Positions 51,259 through 59,973 of a DNA stretch of 64,000 nucleotides are shown in pieces. Positions within the stretch are counted from its first letter, which is position 1; each line of letters starts with the position of its first letter. This stretch comes from Saccharomonospora xinjiangensis XJ-54 (lineage in GTDB: Bacteria > Actinomycetota > Actinomycetes > Mycobacteriales > Pseudonocardiaceae). Both the position numbers and the translations under genes were made by a program. The notes under the pieces are model-generated. The model did not search any database. It saw nothing but the letters and a program-made list of their open reading frames with translations, and was not told the origin of the DNA. Where the stretch lies: the NCBI RefSeq assembly GCF_000258175.1, contig NZ_JH636049.1, forward strand, positions 3,387,482 to 3,451,481, in the 5' to 3' direction.

Positions 51259-53532
51259 ATGGTGCTGCGCCCTGTGGTCATCACCGGAGTCGGGGTGATC
51301 TGCGCGGTCGGCCGCGATCCCGAGGAGTTCTGGCTGCGGCTCACCTCGGGCGAGTCCGGCATCACCGCCGTCCGTGACGAGCGGTTCGCCGCGTTCGAGG
51401 CCCGTTTCGCAGGCCAGGTCCCTGACGAGTGGATCGAGGGGCAGTTGCCCGACTCGGACCACTCGCTCGACCGGACGGCCAGGCTGGCGCTGGTCGCGGC
51501 CAGGCAGGCGGTGGCGCACGCCGGCCTCGGCGAGATCCCGGCAGGACGGTTCGGGGTGGTGCTCGGCAAGTGCCAGGCAACGCCCGACCAGGGTGGTGGC
51601 TACCAGCCGATGCACGCCACCGCAGACACGGTGGCCTCGCGTCTCGGAGCGGGCGGTCCCCGCATCCTGGTTTCCACAGCCTGCGCTGCCGGAGGCAACG
51701 CCGTCGGCCTGGCCAAGGACAAGATCCTCACCGGTGAGGCCGACGTCGTCCTCGCAGGCGGGGTGGACCCCTTGCTGTTCGGGACCTACGCGGGATTCGC
51801 GGGACTACAGGCGCTCAGCTCGAATCCGTGCGCGCCCTACAGCCGTTCGGACGGGTTGAACCTCGGTGAGGGCGCGGCGTTTCTGGTGGTGGAGCCGCTC
51901 GATCGGGCGCTGGCGCGAGGCGCGGAGCCACTGGCCGAGGTGGCGGGCTACGGCCTTTCCGCCGACGCCTACCACGCCACCGCGCCCGACCCGACGGGGC
52001 GAGGCGGCGTCAGCGCGGTTCGCAGGGCGCTGGCCGACGCGGGGCTGAGCACCGACGACGTGGACTACGTCAACGGTCACGGCACGGGGACGCCCGCCAA
52101 CGACGCGATGGAGAAGAAGGTCATGCGCACCGTGTTCGGCGAACGTGCCGCAGCGGTGCCGACCAGCAGCATCAAGTCGTTCATCGGACACACGCTCGGC
52201 GCGGCTGGGGCGGTGGAGGCGGTGGCCAGTGTGCTCGCGCTCCGGAACGCAACGGCGCCGCCGACGATCGGGTTCACCGACGAGGCGATCGCCTCGGCCA
52301 CGTTGGACTTCGTGCCCAACACGGCCCGCGCGCTGCCGATGGACGTCGTCGTGTCGAACAACTACGCCTTCGGCGGCAACAACGCCTCGCTCGTGCTCCG
52401 CACTCCGGGACCGGCGCGCTCCTACGAAGCGCTGCCTGCCACGGACGTCGTCCTCACCGGCATCGGCCCCGTACTCGGAATCGGTACGGGAGTGGACCAG
52501 CTCAGGGTCGCGCTGGCGGAGAGCCGCAGCGCCGTCGGTGCCGAACCCGTTCTCGACGGCCGGACCTTCGCGCCGCGTTCATTGTGGCGGCACATGAACC
52601 ACCTGTCGCGCATGGCGATCGCCGCCTCACGGCTGGCGTGGGAGGACGCGAAGCTCAAACTGGGCAGGGCGGCGCTGGAGAACGTCGGCGTCGTCTTCGC
52701 CACCGCGGCAGGGTCGGCCGAGAGCACGCTCGGGTTCGACGAGAGCGTGCTCGCCAACCCCAACAAGCCCGCCGTGCTGAGTTTCTCCAACGTGGTGTTG
52801 AACGCGACGGGTGGCGCGGTGTGCCAGACGCTGGGGCTGCGGGGTGTCACGACCACGATCTGCAACGGCAACGCCTCCGCCTCGATCGCCCTCGACTGCG
52901 CCGTGGAGGCCATCCGGTGCGGCAAGGCCGAGGTGGTGCTCGTGGTCGCCGCCGACGAGGTCGGTGACGGCGTGGCCACCTCGCTCCCACCGGCTTCTCC
53001 GGTGCCGTACGACGAAGGCTCGTCCGCGATGGCAGCGGCCTCGGGTGCGGTCTGCCTGGTCGTCGAGTCGGCGGCGCACGCGGCGGCCAGGGGCGCCACG
53101 CCGTACGCCAGGGTCGCGGCGTCGTCCCACAGCTCGGCGACCGGCATGGGCGAGCAGGCGCTCATCGAGCGGGGTATCGCCGCGGTGGCATCCGAGGGCG
53201 CCGACCTGGTGGTCGGGTCCGCTGTGGGCGGTGAGCGGGACGCAGAGGAGGCGAGGGCCGTGCTGGCCTCGGTGCCGGGCGCTCCGCTCACGGCTTCCGC
53301 GGGACTGACCGGCGATGTGCGCTCGGCGACCGGAGCGCTGAACCTCGCGCTCGGGGCACTGGCGATCGCCGACGGTGTCGCGCCCGCACTGACGGACCTG
53401 GCGAGGCCGAGGGCCGGATCGGTCGAGAACTACCTCCGCAAGCCGGACGCCGTCTCCGGAGTGAGGACCGCGCTGGTGCTCAGCTCCGCACCGGGGTCGG
53501 TGCGGGGCGCGACGTTGCTGGAGGCGGTATGA
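51259..53532 (+). CDS. Fused ketosynthase and chain-length-factor-like protein
   Basis: A 757-residue protein made of two thiolase-fold halves. Residues about 1-395 form a complete type II ketosynthase: cysteine C142 in VSTACAAGGNA, H274 in NGHGTGTPAND and H311 in KSFIGHTLGAAGAVE. Residues about 400-757 form a second KS fold. Its cysteine position is kept (C535 in TTICNGNASASI), but both histidine motifs are gone: VGSAVGGERDAEE and AGLTGDVRSATGAL stand in their places. This is the chain-length-factor pattern, except that the usual Gln is Cys. KS and CLF are normally separate polypeptides. The fusion fixes one KS to one CLF and is unusual. RBS-like GGAGGCGAG precedes the ATG. It overlaps the next gene by 4 nt. 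Confidence 0.9.
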   Translation: MVLRPVVITGVGVICAVGRDPEEFWLRLTSGESGITAVRDERFAAFEARFAGQVPDEWIEGQLPDSDHSLDRTARLALVAARQAVAHAGLGEIPAGRFGVVLGKCQATPDQGGGYQPMHATADTVASRLGAGGPRILVSTACAAGGNAVGLAKDKILTGEADVVLAGGVDPLLFGTYAGFAGLQALSSNPCAPYSRSDGLNLGEGAAFLVVEPLDRALARGAEPLAEVAGYGLSADAYHATAPDPTGRGGVSAVRRALADAGLSTDDVDYVNGHGTGTPANDAMEKKVMRTVFGERAAAVPTSSIKSFIGHTLGAAGAVEAVASVLALRNATAPPTIGFTDEAIASATLDFVPNTARALPMDVVVSNNYAFGGNNASLVLRTPGPARSYEALPATDVVLTGIGPVLGIGTGVDQLRVALAESRSAVGAEPVLDGRTFAPRSLWRHMNHLSRMAIAASRLAWEDAKLKLGRAALENVGVVFATAAGSAESTLGFDESVLANPNKPAVLSFSNVVLNATGGAVCQTLGLRGVTTTICNGNASASIALDCAVEAIRCGKAEVVLVVAADEVGDGVATSLPPASPVPYDEGSSAMAAASGAVCLVVESAAHAAARGATPYARVAASSHSSATGMGEQALIERGIAAVASEGADLVVGSAVGGERDAEEARAVLASVPGAPLTASAGLTGDVRSATGALNLALGALAIADGVAPALTDLARPRAGSVENYLRKPDAVSGVRTALVLSSAPGSVRGATLLEAV

Positions 53533-54254
53533 CGTCGGTGCCCTTCGACGTGCTGGAAACCGACCGGCTGCTCACCACGACCCGGTCGGTGCGGAGGAGG
53601 CTGGACTTCGAACGGCCGGTGCCTCGCTCGGTGATCGAGGAGGCACTCGAGGTCGCTGTCCAGGCTCCCACGGCGAACAACCAGCAGAACTGGCGCTGGG
53701 TCGTCATCACGGAGGCGGCCGTGAAGGAGCGGCTCGCGGAGCTGATCGACATCTCGTGGCGGTTCCACCAGAAAGAGGTCTGGACCGCGTCGGGACGGCG
53801 GCGAAACAGCAGGCAGGCGCAGCGCAACAACGACTCCGCCGCACAGCTGGCCGCCGAGATCGCCAAGGTGCCGGTGCTCGTCATCCCGTGCGTGCTCGGC
53901 AGGCCGCCGGACATCGGCGCGATCGATGCGGAGTGGCTGCGTTCCCGCCCCGCCGACGCGGCGACGGCGCGCGACGACGTCCGTATCGGCGCGATGCGGG
54001 CCAGCACCTTCTACGGCTCGATCTTCCCGGCGATCTGGTCGTTCCAGCTCGCACTCCGCAGCCGTGGCCTCGGCAGCACGATTACGTGCCTGCACCTGCC
54101 GTTCGAACGGCAGGTCGGGGAGTTGCTCGGCATACCGGCCGGGGTGACGCAGGTCTGCATGGTGCCCGTGGCGTACACGGTCGGCACCGACTTCCGCCCC
54201 GCGAACCGGTACCCGGCGAAGTCGCGTACGAGTTGGGAGAGGTGGCAGGCATGA
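53529..54254 (+). CDS. Nitroreductase-family FMN oxidoreductase
   Basis: A 241-residue protein of the nitroreductase/FMN-dehydrogenase superfamily. TTTRSVRRRLDFERPV at the N-terminus is the FMN-phosphate-binding segment, followed by EVAVQAPTANNQQNWRWVVI and the C-terminal LGIPAGVTQVCMVPVAYT. Such proteins reduce nitro groups or oxidise and reduce C-C or C-N bonds on natural products. It is coupled by ATGA overlaps to the KS fusion before it and the FAD oxidoreductase after it, so it very likely tailors the pathway product. Confidence 0.87.
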   Translation: MTSVPFDVLETDRLLTTTRSVRRRLDFERPVPRSVIEEALEVAVQAPTANNQQNWRWVVITEAAVKERLAELIDISWRFHQKEVWTASGRRRNSRQAQRNNDSAAQLAAEIAKVPVLVIPCVLGRPPDIGAIDAEWLRSRPADAATARDDVRIGAMRASTFYGSIFPAIWSFQLALRSRGLGSTITCLHLPFERQVGELLGIPAGVTQVCMVPVAYTVGTDFRPANRYPAKSRTSWERWQA

Positions 54255-55495
54255 GTGTGGAGTACACCGACGTCGTCATCGTGGGCGGAGGGATGGCAGG
54301 CACCTCGGCCGCCGCGTACCTCAGCGCGAACGGGCTGTCGGTCGTGCTACTGGAGAAGCAGGAGCGCTACGCCGACATCGTCCGAGGTGAGTGGTTCGCG
54401 CCGTGGGGCATACAGGAGGCCCAACGGCTCGGTGTGGACGAGGCGATCGCGTTCGGGGGCGGCTGGGAGATCCGCGAATGGACCCAGTGGGACGAGGTGG
54501 TAGCCCCTGACGAGGCCGAGACCGTGGACATGACGCATTTCGTCCCCGGCGTCGGAGGGCCGCTCGGCTTCCCTCATCACACGGTGTGCGAGGCGATCGC
54601 CGAGCAGGCCGCCGACACCGGGGCGAAGGTCGTCATGGGGGCGCAGCGCTGCGAGGTGACGGCGGGACCGGAGCCGTCGGTGCGCTACGAACTCGACGGG
54701 GAGAGCCACGAGGTGCGCGCCCGGATCATCATCGGCGCCACCGGCCGAGGCGGCAGGGTGGGCAGGCAGATCGGCGTCTCGATGGCCACGTCCGTGCACC
54801 ACTGGGGCGGTGGAGTGCGCGTGGAAGGGATCGACGACTGGCCCATGGACGTCCAGGCGATGGGCACCGAGGGCGAGAAGAACTTCATGGTGTTCCCGCA
54901 GGGGGACGGCAGAGCCCGGCTGTACATCAACTTCCCGACGCACAACAAGCACCGGTACCGGGGAGACGGGGGCATCGAACGGTTCCTCGCCGACTTCGAG
55001 TTGAGTGCGCTCCCCGACGGCGGCAAGTCCGTCTACGCCGCGGCGAAACCGATCGGCCCGCTGAAGGTGTGGCCGTCGATCACGATGAGGCCTGAGCAGT
55101 CCATCGTCACGCAGGGCGTCGTGCTCGTCGGCGACGAGGCAGGCAACGCCGACACCGTGCTGGGTACCGGGCTGTCCTGCGCGCTGCGGGACGTCCGGCT
55201 GGTGTGCGACATCCTCCTGAAGGAGAGCGACTGGTCGCCCGAGGCGTTCCGGCCGTACCTGAAGGAACGCGAGTTCCGGATGGAACGGCTCGTGTTCGGC
55301 GCCTCGGTCATCTCCACATTGCAGTGCGAGTTCGGCCCCGAGGCGACCGAACGCCGTCGCCGCGCGCGCAGGCTCATGGCCGAGAACCCCGCGGCTCAAG
55401 TGCTCGGCCTGCTCAACATGGTTCCGCCGGAGGAAGTTCCGGAGTTCGGCTTCAGCGAGTTCTTCGCGGAGCGCCTGTTCAGGGAGACCGCATGA
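54251..55495 (+). CDS. FAD-dependent oxidoreductase (geranylgeranyl reductase/halogenase-like fold)
   Basis: A 414-residue flavoprotein. The dinucleotide motif is DVVIVGGGMAGTSAAAYLSANG. RGEWFAPWGIQEAQRLG is a distinctive early motif. The C-terminal flavin motif is GVVLVGDEAGNADTVLGTGLSCAL. The layout matches the group that includes geranylgeranyl reductases, flavin halogenases and monooxygenases. The halogenase WxWxIP motif is not seen, which argues against halogenation. Either hydroxylation or desaturation/reduction of the polyketide is possible. It is coupled to both neighbours by 4-nt overlaps. Confidence 0.82.
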   Translation: MSVEYTDVVIVGGGMAGTSAAAYLSANGLSVVLLEKQERYADIVRGEWFAPWGIQEAQRLGVDEAIAFGGGWEIREWTQWDEVVAPDEAETVDMTHFVPGVGGPLGFPHHTVCEAIAEQAADTGAKVVMGAQRCEVTAGPEPSVRYELDGESHEVRARIIIGATGRGGRVGRQIGVSMATSVHHWGGGVRVEGIDDWPMDVQAMGTEGEKNFMVFPQGDGRARLYINFPTHNKHRYRGDGGIERFLADFELSALPDGGKSVYAAAKPIGPLKVWPSITMRPEQSIVTQGVVLVGDEAGNADTVLGTGLSCALRDVRLVCDILLKESDWSPEAFRPYLKEREFRMERLVFGASVISTLQCEFGPEATERRRRARRLMAENPAAQVLGLLNMVPPEEVPEFGFSEFFAERLFRETA

Positions 55496-56373
55496 CCGCG
55501 AGACAGTCATTGATCACCGATTCGGTTCACGTCAACGGGGTTGATCTCGCCTACGTCGATAAGGGCGAGGGAGACCCGGTCGTGCTGCTGCACGGCTTCC
55601 CCGACTCGCACTACCTGTGGCGGCATCAGATCGACCCGCTCGTGGAGGCGGGGTTCCGGGTGATCGTCCCGGACCTGCGGGGTTTCGGGGAGTCGAGCAA
55701 GCCGCAGGAGATCGACGCCTACGACATGCGCACGATCGTCAACGACGTCGTGGGCTTGACCCAGCACCTCGGGATCGGCAAGGCGCACATCGTCGGTCAC
55801 GACTGGGGCGCCGCGATCGCGTGGATGTACGCCTTCCTCATGCCCCGTCGCGTCGATCACCTCGCGGTGTTCTCGGTGGGGCATCCGGGAGTCTTCGCGA
55901 TGCCGACGATCGAGCAGCGCAGGGCGAGCTGGTACATGCTCTTCTACCAGTTCCCCGGGGTCAGTGAGCAACTGCTGCGGCGCAACGGATGGCGGTTGTT
56001 CAAGGAGATCATGGGTGCCGAGGGCGACTACCAGCGGTACCCGCGCGAACTCGCGAAGCCTGGCGCGCTGACGTCGGCGCTGAACTGGTACAGGGCCAAC
56101 CGCTCACCCGAGGCGGAGCTGCGCGTGGAACGGAACTTCCCGCCCGTGCTGGCTCCGACGCTCGGGGTGTGGTCAACGGGCGACAAGGCCATGTTGGAGG
56201 AGGGCATGACGGGCTCGGCGAAGTTCGTCAAGGGCCCGTGGCGCTACGAGCGCGTCGAGAACTCCAGCCACTGGATTCCGCTCGACCAGCCGGAACTGAC
56301 GACCACGTTGCTGAAGGGTTTCCTCGGTACCGAAAAGCCCGCGGCGATGCCGACGCGCAGGCGCAGGCTCTGA
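55492..56373 (+). CDS. Alpha/beta hydrolase, epoxide hydrolase-like
   Basis: A 293-residue alpha/beta hydrolase. The oxyanion segment is VVLLHGFPDSHYLWRHQ. The nucleophile is aspartate D104 in IVGHDWGAAIAWMYA, the hallmark of epoxide hydrolases and haloalkane dehalogenases rather than esterases. The late histidine is in NSSHWIPLDQPE. An epoxide made by one of the cluster's flavin oxygenases would be a logical substrate. It is ATGA-coupled to the preceding FAD oxidoreductase. Confidence 0.87.
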   Translation: MTARQSLITDSVHVNGVDLAYVDKGEGDPVVLLHGFPDSHYLWRHQIDPLVEAGFRVIVPDLRGFGESSKPQEIDAYDMRTIVNDVVGLTQHLGIGKAHIVGHDWGAAIAWMYAFLMPRRVDHLAVFSVGHPGVFAMPTIEQRRASWYMLFYQFPGVSEQLLRRNGWRLFKEIMGAEGDYQRYPRELAKPGALTSALNWYRANRSPEAELRVERNFPPVLAPTLGVWSTGDKAMLEEGMTGSAKFVKGPWRYERVENSSHWIPLDQPELTTTLLKGFLGTEKPAAMPTRRRRL

Positions 56374-56391
56374 CCGGGACCGGAGGACGTT

Positions 56392-57297
56392 GTGATCGGT
56401 TTCGTGTTCCCCGGTCAGGGCACGGTCCGCGTCGGCATGGGCGGCTGGTTGCGACGCGATCCCGTCGGCGGCGCGATCCTGCGCAGGGCGGACGAGCTGT
56501 CGCCTGAGCCGATCAGCGCGCTCTGTGCGCGGGGACCGCTGCCTCGGCTGGTGGACACGGCACACGCTCAGCCTGCCGTCACGGCATGCAACCTCGCCGC
56601 GCTGGCCGTGTTGCGGGCGAAGGGCCACAAGCCGGACGTCGTCGCGGGGCACAGCGTCGGCGAACTGAGCGCACTGTGCGCGGCCGGGGTCATGGACGTC
56701 GATACGACGATCCGGCTGGTGGGTGCGCGGGCCCGGCTGATGTCCGCACTCCCCGAGACCGGCGGCATGGCCTCCGTTCTGGGACTTTCCGTCGAACGGG
56801 TCGAGCAGCTCGCCGAACTGGCCGCCGCGCCGGGTGAGCCGTTGGTCGTGGGACTGGAGAACGCGGCGGACCAGGTGGTTGTCTCAGGTTCGTTCGCGGC
56901 GATCGAGCGGTTCACGGCAGCGGCGGGTGAGGCCCGCAAGATCGTGGCACTGAAGGTGAGCAATGCGTTCCATTCCCCGCTGATGGCCGGTGCGGTGGAC
57001 GGCTGGGCCGAGGCGGTGCGCTCCGCGCCCCTTCGGCCACCGGAGATTCCCGTGATCCCCAACGTCACGGCCGAGCCGACAACCGACCTCGCGACCATTG
57101 TGGACGCACTCATCGAGCAGCTCACCGGCAGGGTTTTGTGGTCACGCACCATGCGTGAGCTGGCCGTGGCGGAGCACTGCGTCGAGGTGGGGGACAGCAA
57201 GGCGCTGAGCGGGATGCTGCGCACCGAGGGCGTTCGCTGCGTGAGCATGGCGGCGCCGACCGCGTTACGCACGTTGGCCGCGTTGGTCGCGACATGA
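56392..57297 (+). CDS. Malonyl-CoA:ACP transacylase-like acyltransferase
   Basis: A 301-residue acyltransferase of the FabD family. FVFPGQGTVRVGMG at the N-terminus, catalytic serine S88 in VAGHSVGELSALCAAGVM, and the histidine in NAFHSPLMAGAV are all present. It would load malonyl units onto the cluster ACP, as a dedicated transacylase in place of the fatty-acid one. The GTG start follows GGAGGAC. It is coupled to the next gene by an ATGA overlap. Confidence 0.9.
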   Translation: MIGFVFPGQGTVRVGMGGWLRRDPVGGAILRRADELSPEPISALCARGPLPRLVDTAHAQPAVTACNLAALAVLRAKGHKPDVVAGHSVGELSALCAAGVMDVDTTIRLVGARARLMSALPETGGMASVLGLSVERVEQLAELAAAPGEPLVVGLENAADQVVVSGSFAAIERFTAAAGEARKIVALKVSNAFHSPLMAGAVDGWAEAVRSAPLRPPEIPVIPNVTAEPTTDLATIVDALIEQLTGRVLWSRTMRELAVAEHCVEVGDSKALSGMLRTEGVRCVSMAAPTALRTLAALVAT

Positions 57298-57836
57298 CGA
57301 GCGGGACGACGGTCCGTGAAGTGGCGTCACCCGGCGCTCTCCTCACAGAGGCAGGGAGCGAACCTGTCTCGTGGGCCTGCGCGACCGTGAGCTTCGCCGG
57401 TGTCCGCTCACCGGCGGCGCTGGTGGACCCGCTGCCGTTGGAGGTCGTCTTCACACGGGCCGAGCGAATCCGGTCGGGCAGTGGCAGGACCGTGCAGCAC
57501 TGGGCGGGCAGGCTCGCGGCGAAATGCGCTGTGCTGCGGCTGCTGGGACTCGACCCGGCTCACAGGGCGAACGCGGACCTGCTCGGTGAGGTGGAGATCC
57601 TGCCCCGCCCATCGGTCTTCTGCACGCGCACCACGGCCTGCCTGCACGGGCACCCGCCCGGCGTGCGGTTGCCTGCGGCGCTGCGCGATCGGGTCGAGAC
57701 GGGTACGCGCATCGGGGTGTCGATCAGCCACGCGGCCTCCACCGCGATCGCCGTGGCACTGGCGTCCGCGCCGCTGCCCGAGGACGACACCGACCGGTAC
57801 GGCAGCGACGAGTACGAGGACGGGAACGAACGATGA
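57294..57836 (+). CDS. AcpS-like protein A (phosphopantetheinyl transferase homologue with a disrupted active site)
   Basis: A 180-residue protein with the outline of holo-ACP synthases. FTRAERIRSGS, GRLAAKCAVLRLLGLDP and RIGVSISHAASTAIAVALA match the central helix and C-terminal motif. The N-terminal Mg-binding GIDLV motif is missing, and the essential Lys-Glu of the central helix reads Lys-Cys (C78). The SISH histidine (H146) is kept. It is therefore unlikely to be active alone. A second AcpS-like gene in the same operon (59482) has exactly the features lacking here. An acidic tail ends the protein. It overlaps both neighbouring genes. Confidence 0.68.
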   Translation: MTSGTTVREVASPGALLTEAGSEPVSWACATVSFAGVRSPAALVDPLPLEVVFTRAERIRSGSGRTVQHWAGRLAAKCAVLRLLGLDPAHRANADLLGEVEILPRPSVFCTRTTACLHGHPPGVRLPAALRDRVETGTRIGVSISHAASTAIAVALASAPLPEDDTDRYGSDEYEDGNER

Positions 57837-58705
57837 CTCTCACGGAGACGGCCAGGCACTGGGTGTCGGCGTGGCGGACCGGCAGCGCTGAGGAGGTGGC
57901 AGCCGTCATCGCCTCCTTCGCCGACCCGGACACGCGGGAGCCGGTGCGGGGCGAGGCGCTGACCGGCCATCTCGACGCCGTGTTCCGCAGGTTTCCGAAA
58001 TGGACACTCGACGTGGAGACGGTGGCCGACGCCGGGCCGACCGCTGTCGTCACCTGGACCCTCACCGCGCCGCACCGCGCGCCGTATCTCGGTATCCCGG
58101 TGACCGGGGGCGGGGCGGAGGTGCGCGGAGTGCGGGGCTGCGACGTGCTCAGCCTCGTGGACGGCGAGGTTCACGTCAGGCGCTACCACGATCGCCTCGG
58201 CATCGCCGAGTCACTCGGCCACACCGCCCGGTTCCTCCCGCCGCCCACCCCGGACATGGAGTACGGAACGAGTTTCCGCGCGGCCACCGACCGCACCACA
58301 CAGCCTGGCGCGTTCACGTTGACCTGGCTCGACGCCCGTGACGAGGAGGAGGGTGCCGAGGTCACGTTGCTCAGCACCGAGGTGGTCAAAGCACTGCGGC
58401 CCACCAAGGGTTTCCTCGGCGCGGCAATCTTCGAGATCGGCAACCGGAAGTACACCCTCAGCGCCTTCGACACGCTCGCGTCCGTGCGCGCGGTGCACGC
58501 GCGCCCTCACCAGCGGGCCATGCGCAAGTTCTTCAAGGGCGGTCTGTGCACCGGTGCCTACACCAGCGTGTGGCAACTGGAGCGCGACAGCCTCTACCTG
58601 CGGTGCCCTTCCTGCGACGTGATGGTGTCCGCCGCCGAAGGCGCTTCCTGCGACTGCGGGTGGACCCCTCCGCCCAGCCCCCTGTTCTCGCAGCCCGAGG
58701 AGTGA
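57833..58705 (+). CDS. SnoaL-like/ABM-like fusion with a C-terminal zinc ribbon
   Basis: A 290-residue fusion. Residues about 1-130 are an NTF2/SnoaL-like domain (HWVSAWRTGSAEEVAAVIASF; VRRYHDRLG), the fold of small polyketide cyclases and hydroxylases. Residues about 145-255 resemble a dimeric alpha/beta barrel monooxygenase (ABM) or related protein (GAFTLTWLDARDEEEGAEV; GFLGAAIFEIGNRKYTLSAF). Residues about 260-280 hold a rubredoxin-like zinc ribbon, CPSC and CDCG. Cyclisation or cofactor-free oxidation of the polyketide is plausible. I know of no standard protein with this combination. Confidence 0.65.
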   Translation: MTLTETARHWVSAWRTGSAEEVAAVIASFADPDTREPVRGEALTGHLDAVFRRFPKWTLDVETVADAGPTAVVTWTLTAPHRAPYLGIPVTGGGAEVRGVRGCDVLSLVDGEVHVRRYHDRLGIAESLGHTARFLPPPTPDMEYGTSFRAATDRTTQPGAFTLTWLDARDEEEGAEVTLLSTEVVKALRPTKGFLGAAIFEIGNRKYTLSAFDTLASVRAVHARPHQRAMRKFFKGGLCTGAYTSVWQLERDSLYLRCPSCDVMVSAAEGASCDCGWTPPPSPLFSQPEE

Positions 58706-58711
58706 GATCCC

Positions 58712-59485
58712 GTGACCACCTTCACCGCCGAACACCACAACACCCCTGGCGACGGGCCCCTCGTCGCCTTCATGTCCGCGTTGTTCGCGGGCAAGTGGAT
58801 CTGGGACCAGCCGTTCGGGGCGCTGGCCGCTGCCGGCCGTCCCGTGCTGCGCACCAACGAGGCGATCTGTGCCATCGACGCGAAAGTGGCGGGCTCCATC
58901 GAACGACTCGGCGACGCGTTCCTGGAGTCCTGTGACGAAGCGGGCGTGGGCGAGGTCGTCGTGTGTGCCAACTCGCTCGGCGGGCTCGTGGCGATCGACC
59001 TGGCAGGCCGGTTTCCCGACCGGGTCCGCGGCATCGTGGTCAGCGGTGCGCCCGGCCTGAGCACCGAGCCCGATGTCGGCCTGAGCATGGACCGCAGGGG
59101 CAGCGTGAAGCTCGCGACCGATCAGTTCCGGGAACGGATGCTGAGCGCCCTGTTCCACGGCGAGCCGTTGTTCACCGAGGAACAGATCCTCGCGACGGGT
59201 GAGTTGCTCGCGACAGGTCCGGCCATGGTCGCGATGGCGCGCAGTCTCAGGGCCACCCGCACTTACCGCGTCCCTGACGGGTTGGACAAGGTGCGCTGCC
59301 CTTCGCTGTACGTATGGGGCAGGCACGACAGGATGACCCCGGTGCAGCCGTGGCAGGACCTGGTGGCGCGCTACCAGGACACCGAGTTCGTCACGGTGGA
59401 CGACTGCGGTCACATCCCGATGGTCGAGCGAGGCGACGACTACACCCGGCGGCTTCTGGAGTTCCTCGACCGGGTGGCGGGGTGA
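58712..59485 (+). CDS. Alpha/beta hydrolase with a serine nucleophile
   Basis: A 257-residue alpha/beta hydrolase. The nucleophile elbow reads VVCANSLGGLVAIDLAGRF (Ala in the first small-residue position rather than Gly). The acid is in YVWGRHDRMTP and the histidine in DDCGHIPMVE. It may act as a discrete thioesterase or lyase releasing the chain from the ACP, since no other thioesterase is seen, or as an editing hydrolase. The GTG start is 6 nt after the previous stop, and GTGA overlaps the next gene. Confidence 0.83.
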   Translation: MTTFTAEHHNTPGDGPLVAFMSALFAGKWIWDQPFGALAAAGRPVLRTNEAICAIDAKVAGSIERLGDAFLESCDEAGVGEVVVCANSLGGLVAIDLAGRFPDRVRGIVVSGAPGLSTEPDVGLSMDRRGSVKLATDQFRERMLSALFHGEPLFTEEQILATGELLATGPAMVAMARSLRATRTYRVPDGLDKVRCPSLYVWGRHDRMTPVQPWQDLVARYQDTEFVTVDDCGHIPMVERGDDYTRRLLEFLDRVAG

Positions 59486-59973
59486 GCGTGCCCCGGATGC
59501 TGTTCGGGATCGACCTCGTGGACGTCCGGCGGGTCGCGCGTGCGCTCGACCGCAACGGTGTTGTGTACGCCAGGCACGTGCTCGCGGAGGACGAACAGTG
59601 CCTCCACACCGACCGGACGCTGGCGACCGCCGCTGGTGTCGCGGTGAAGGAGGGTTTCGTCAAGGCGGTCGGCGGCAGACCACCCGGGTTCTCCTGGCAC
59701 GACTTCGTCGCGCAAGGGCCTGGTGGCTCGCCTGCCCTGATCGACCGCTCGCTGGCAGGCGCGTTGCCTCCGATCTCCGCGGCCACCGGCATCGAACTGA
59801 CCGAAGTGCGTACCTACACGGTGCGCGGTGCCAGCCGGGACGCGGCGCTGGCCCGGCTCGGCGAAGCCCCCGGCGAGACGTCGGTGGTGGGCGCCGCTCG
59901 CTGGGGACGACGCCACGAGGTGATCGTCGCTCTTGCCATACTCGTCACGATTTCCGCGAAGGAGAACTCATGA
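59482..59973 (+). CDS. AcpS-like protein B (phosphopantetheinyl transferase homologue lacking the C-terminal motif)
   Basis: A 163-residue AcpS homologue. It keeps the metal-binding N-terminus LFGIDLVDVRRVARAL (D11) and the catalytic helix AGVAVKEGFVKAVGGRP (K56 and E57). The SISH segment expected near the C-terminus is absent; the aligned region reads VVGAARWGRRHEVIVALAIL. AcpS is a trimer whose active sites lie between subunits, so pairing with the complementary protein A (57294) is an attractive idea. Alternatively it may bind the ACP without transferring phosphopantetheine. The GTG start is coupled to the preceding hydrolase. Confidence 0.7.
   Translation: MSVPRMLFGIDLVDVRRVARALDRNGVVYARHVLAEDEQCLHTDRTLATAAGVAVKEGFVKAVGGRPPGFSWHDFVAQGPGGSPALIDRSLAGALPPISAATGIELTEVRTYTVRGASRDAALARLGEAPGETSVVGAARWGRRHEVIVALAILVTISAKENS

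Noticed and set aside
54251..55495. Flavin-dependent halogenase
   Set aside because: The overall FAD fold is compatible, but the WxWxIP signature is not seen, and the motifs fit oxidoreductases or monooxygenases equally well.
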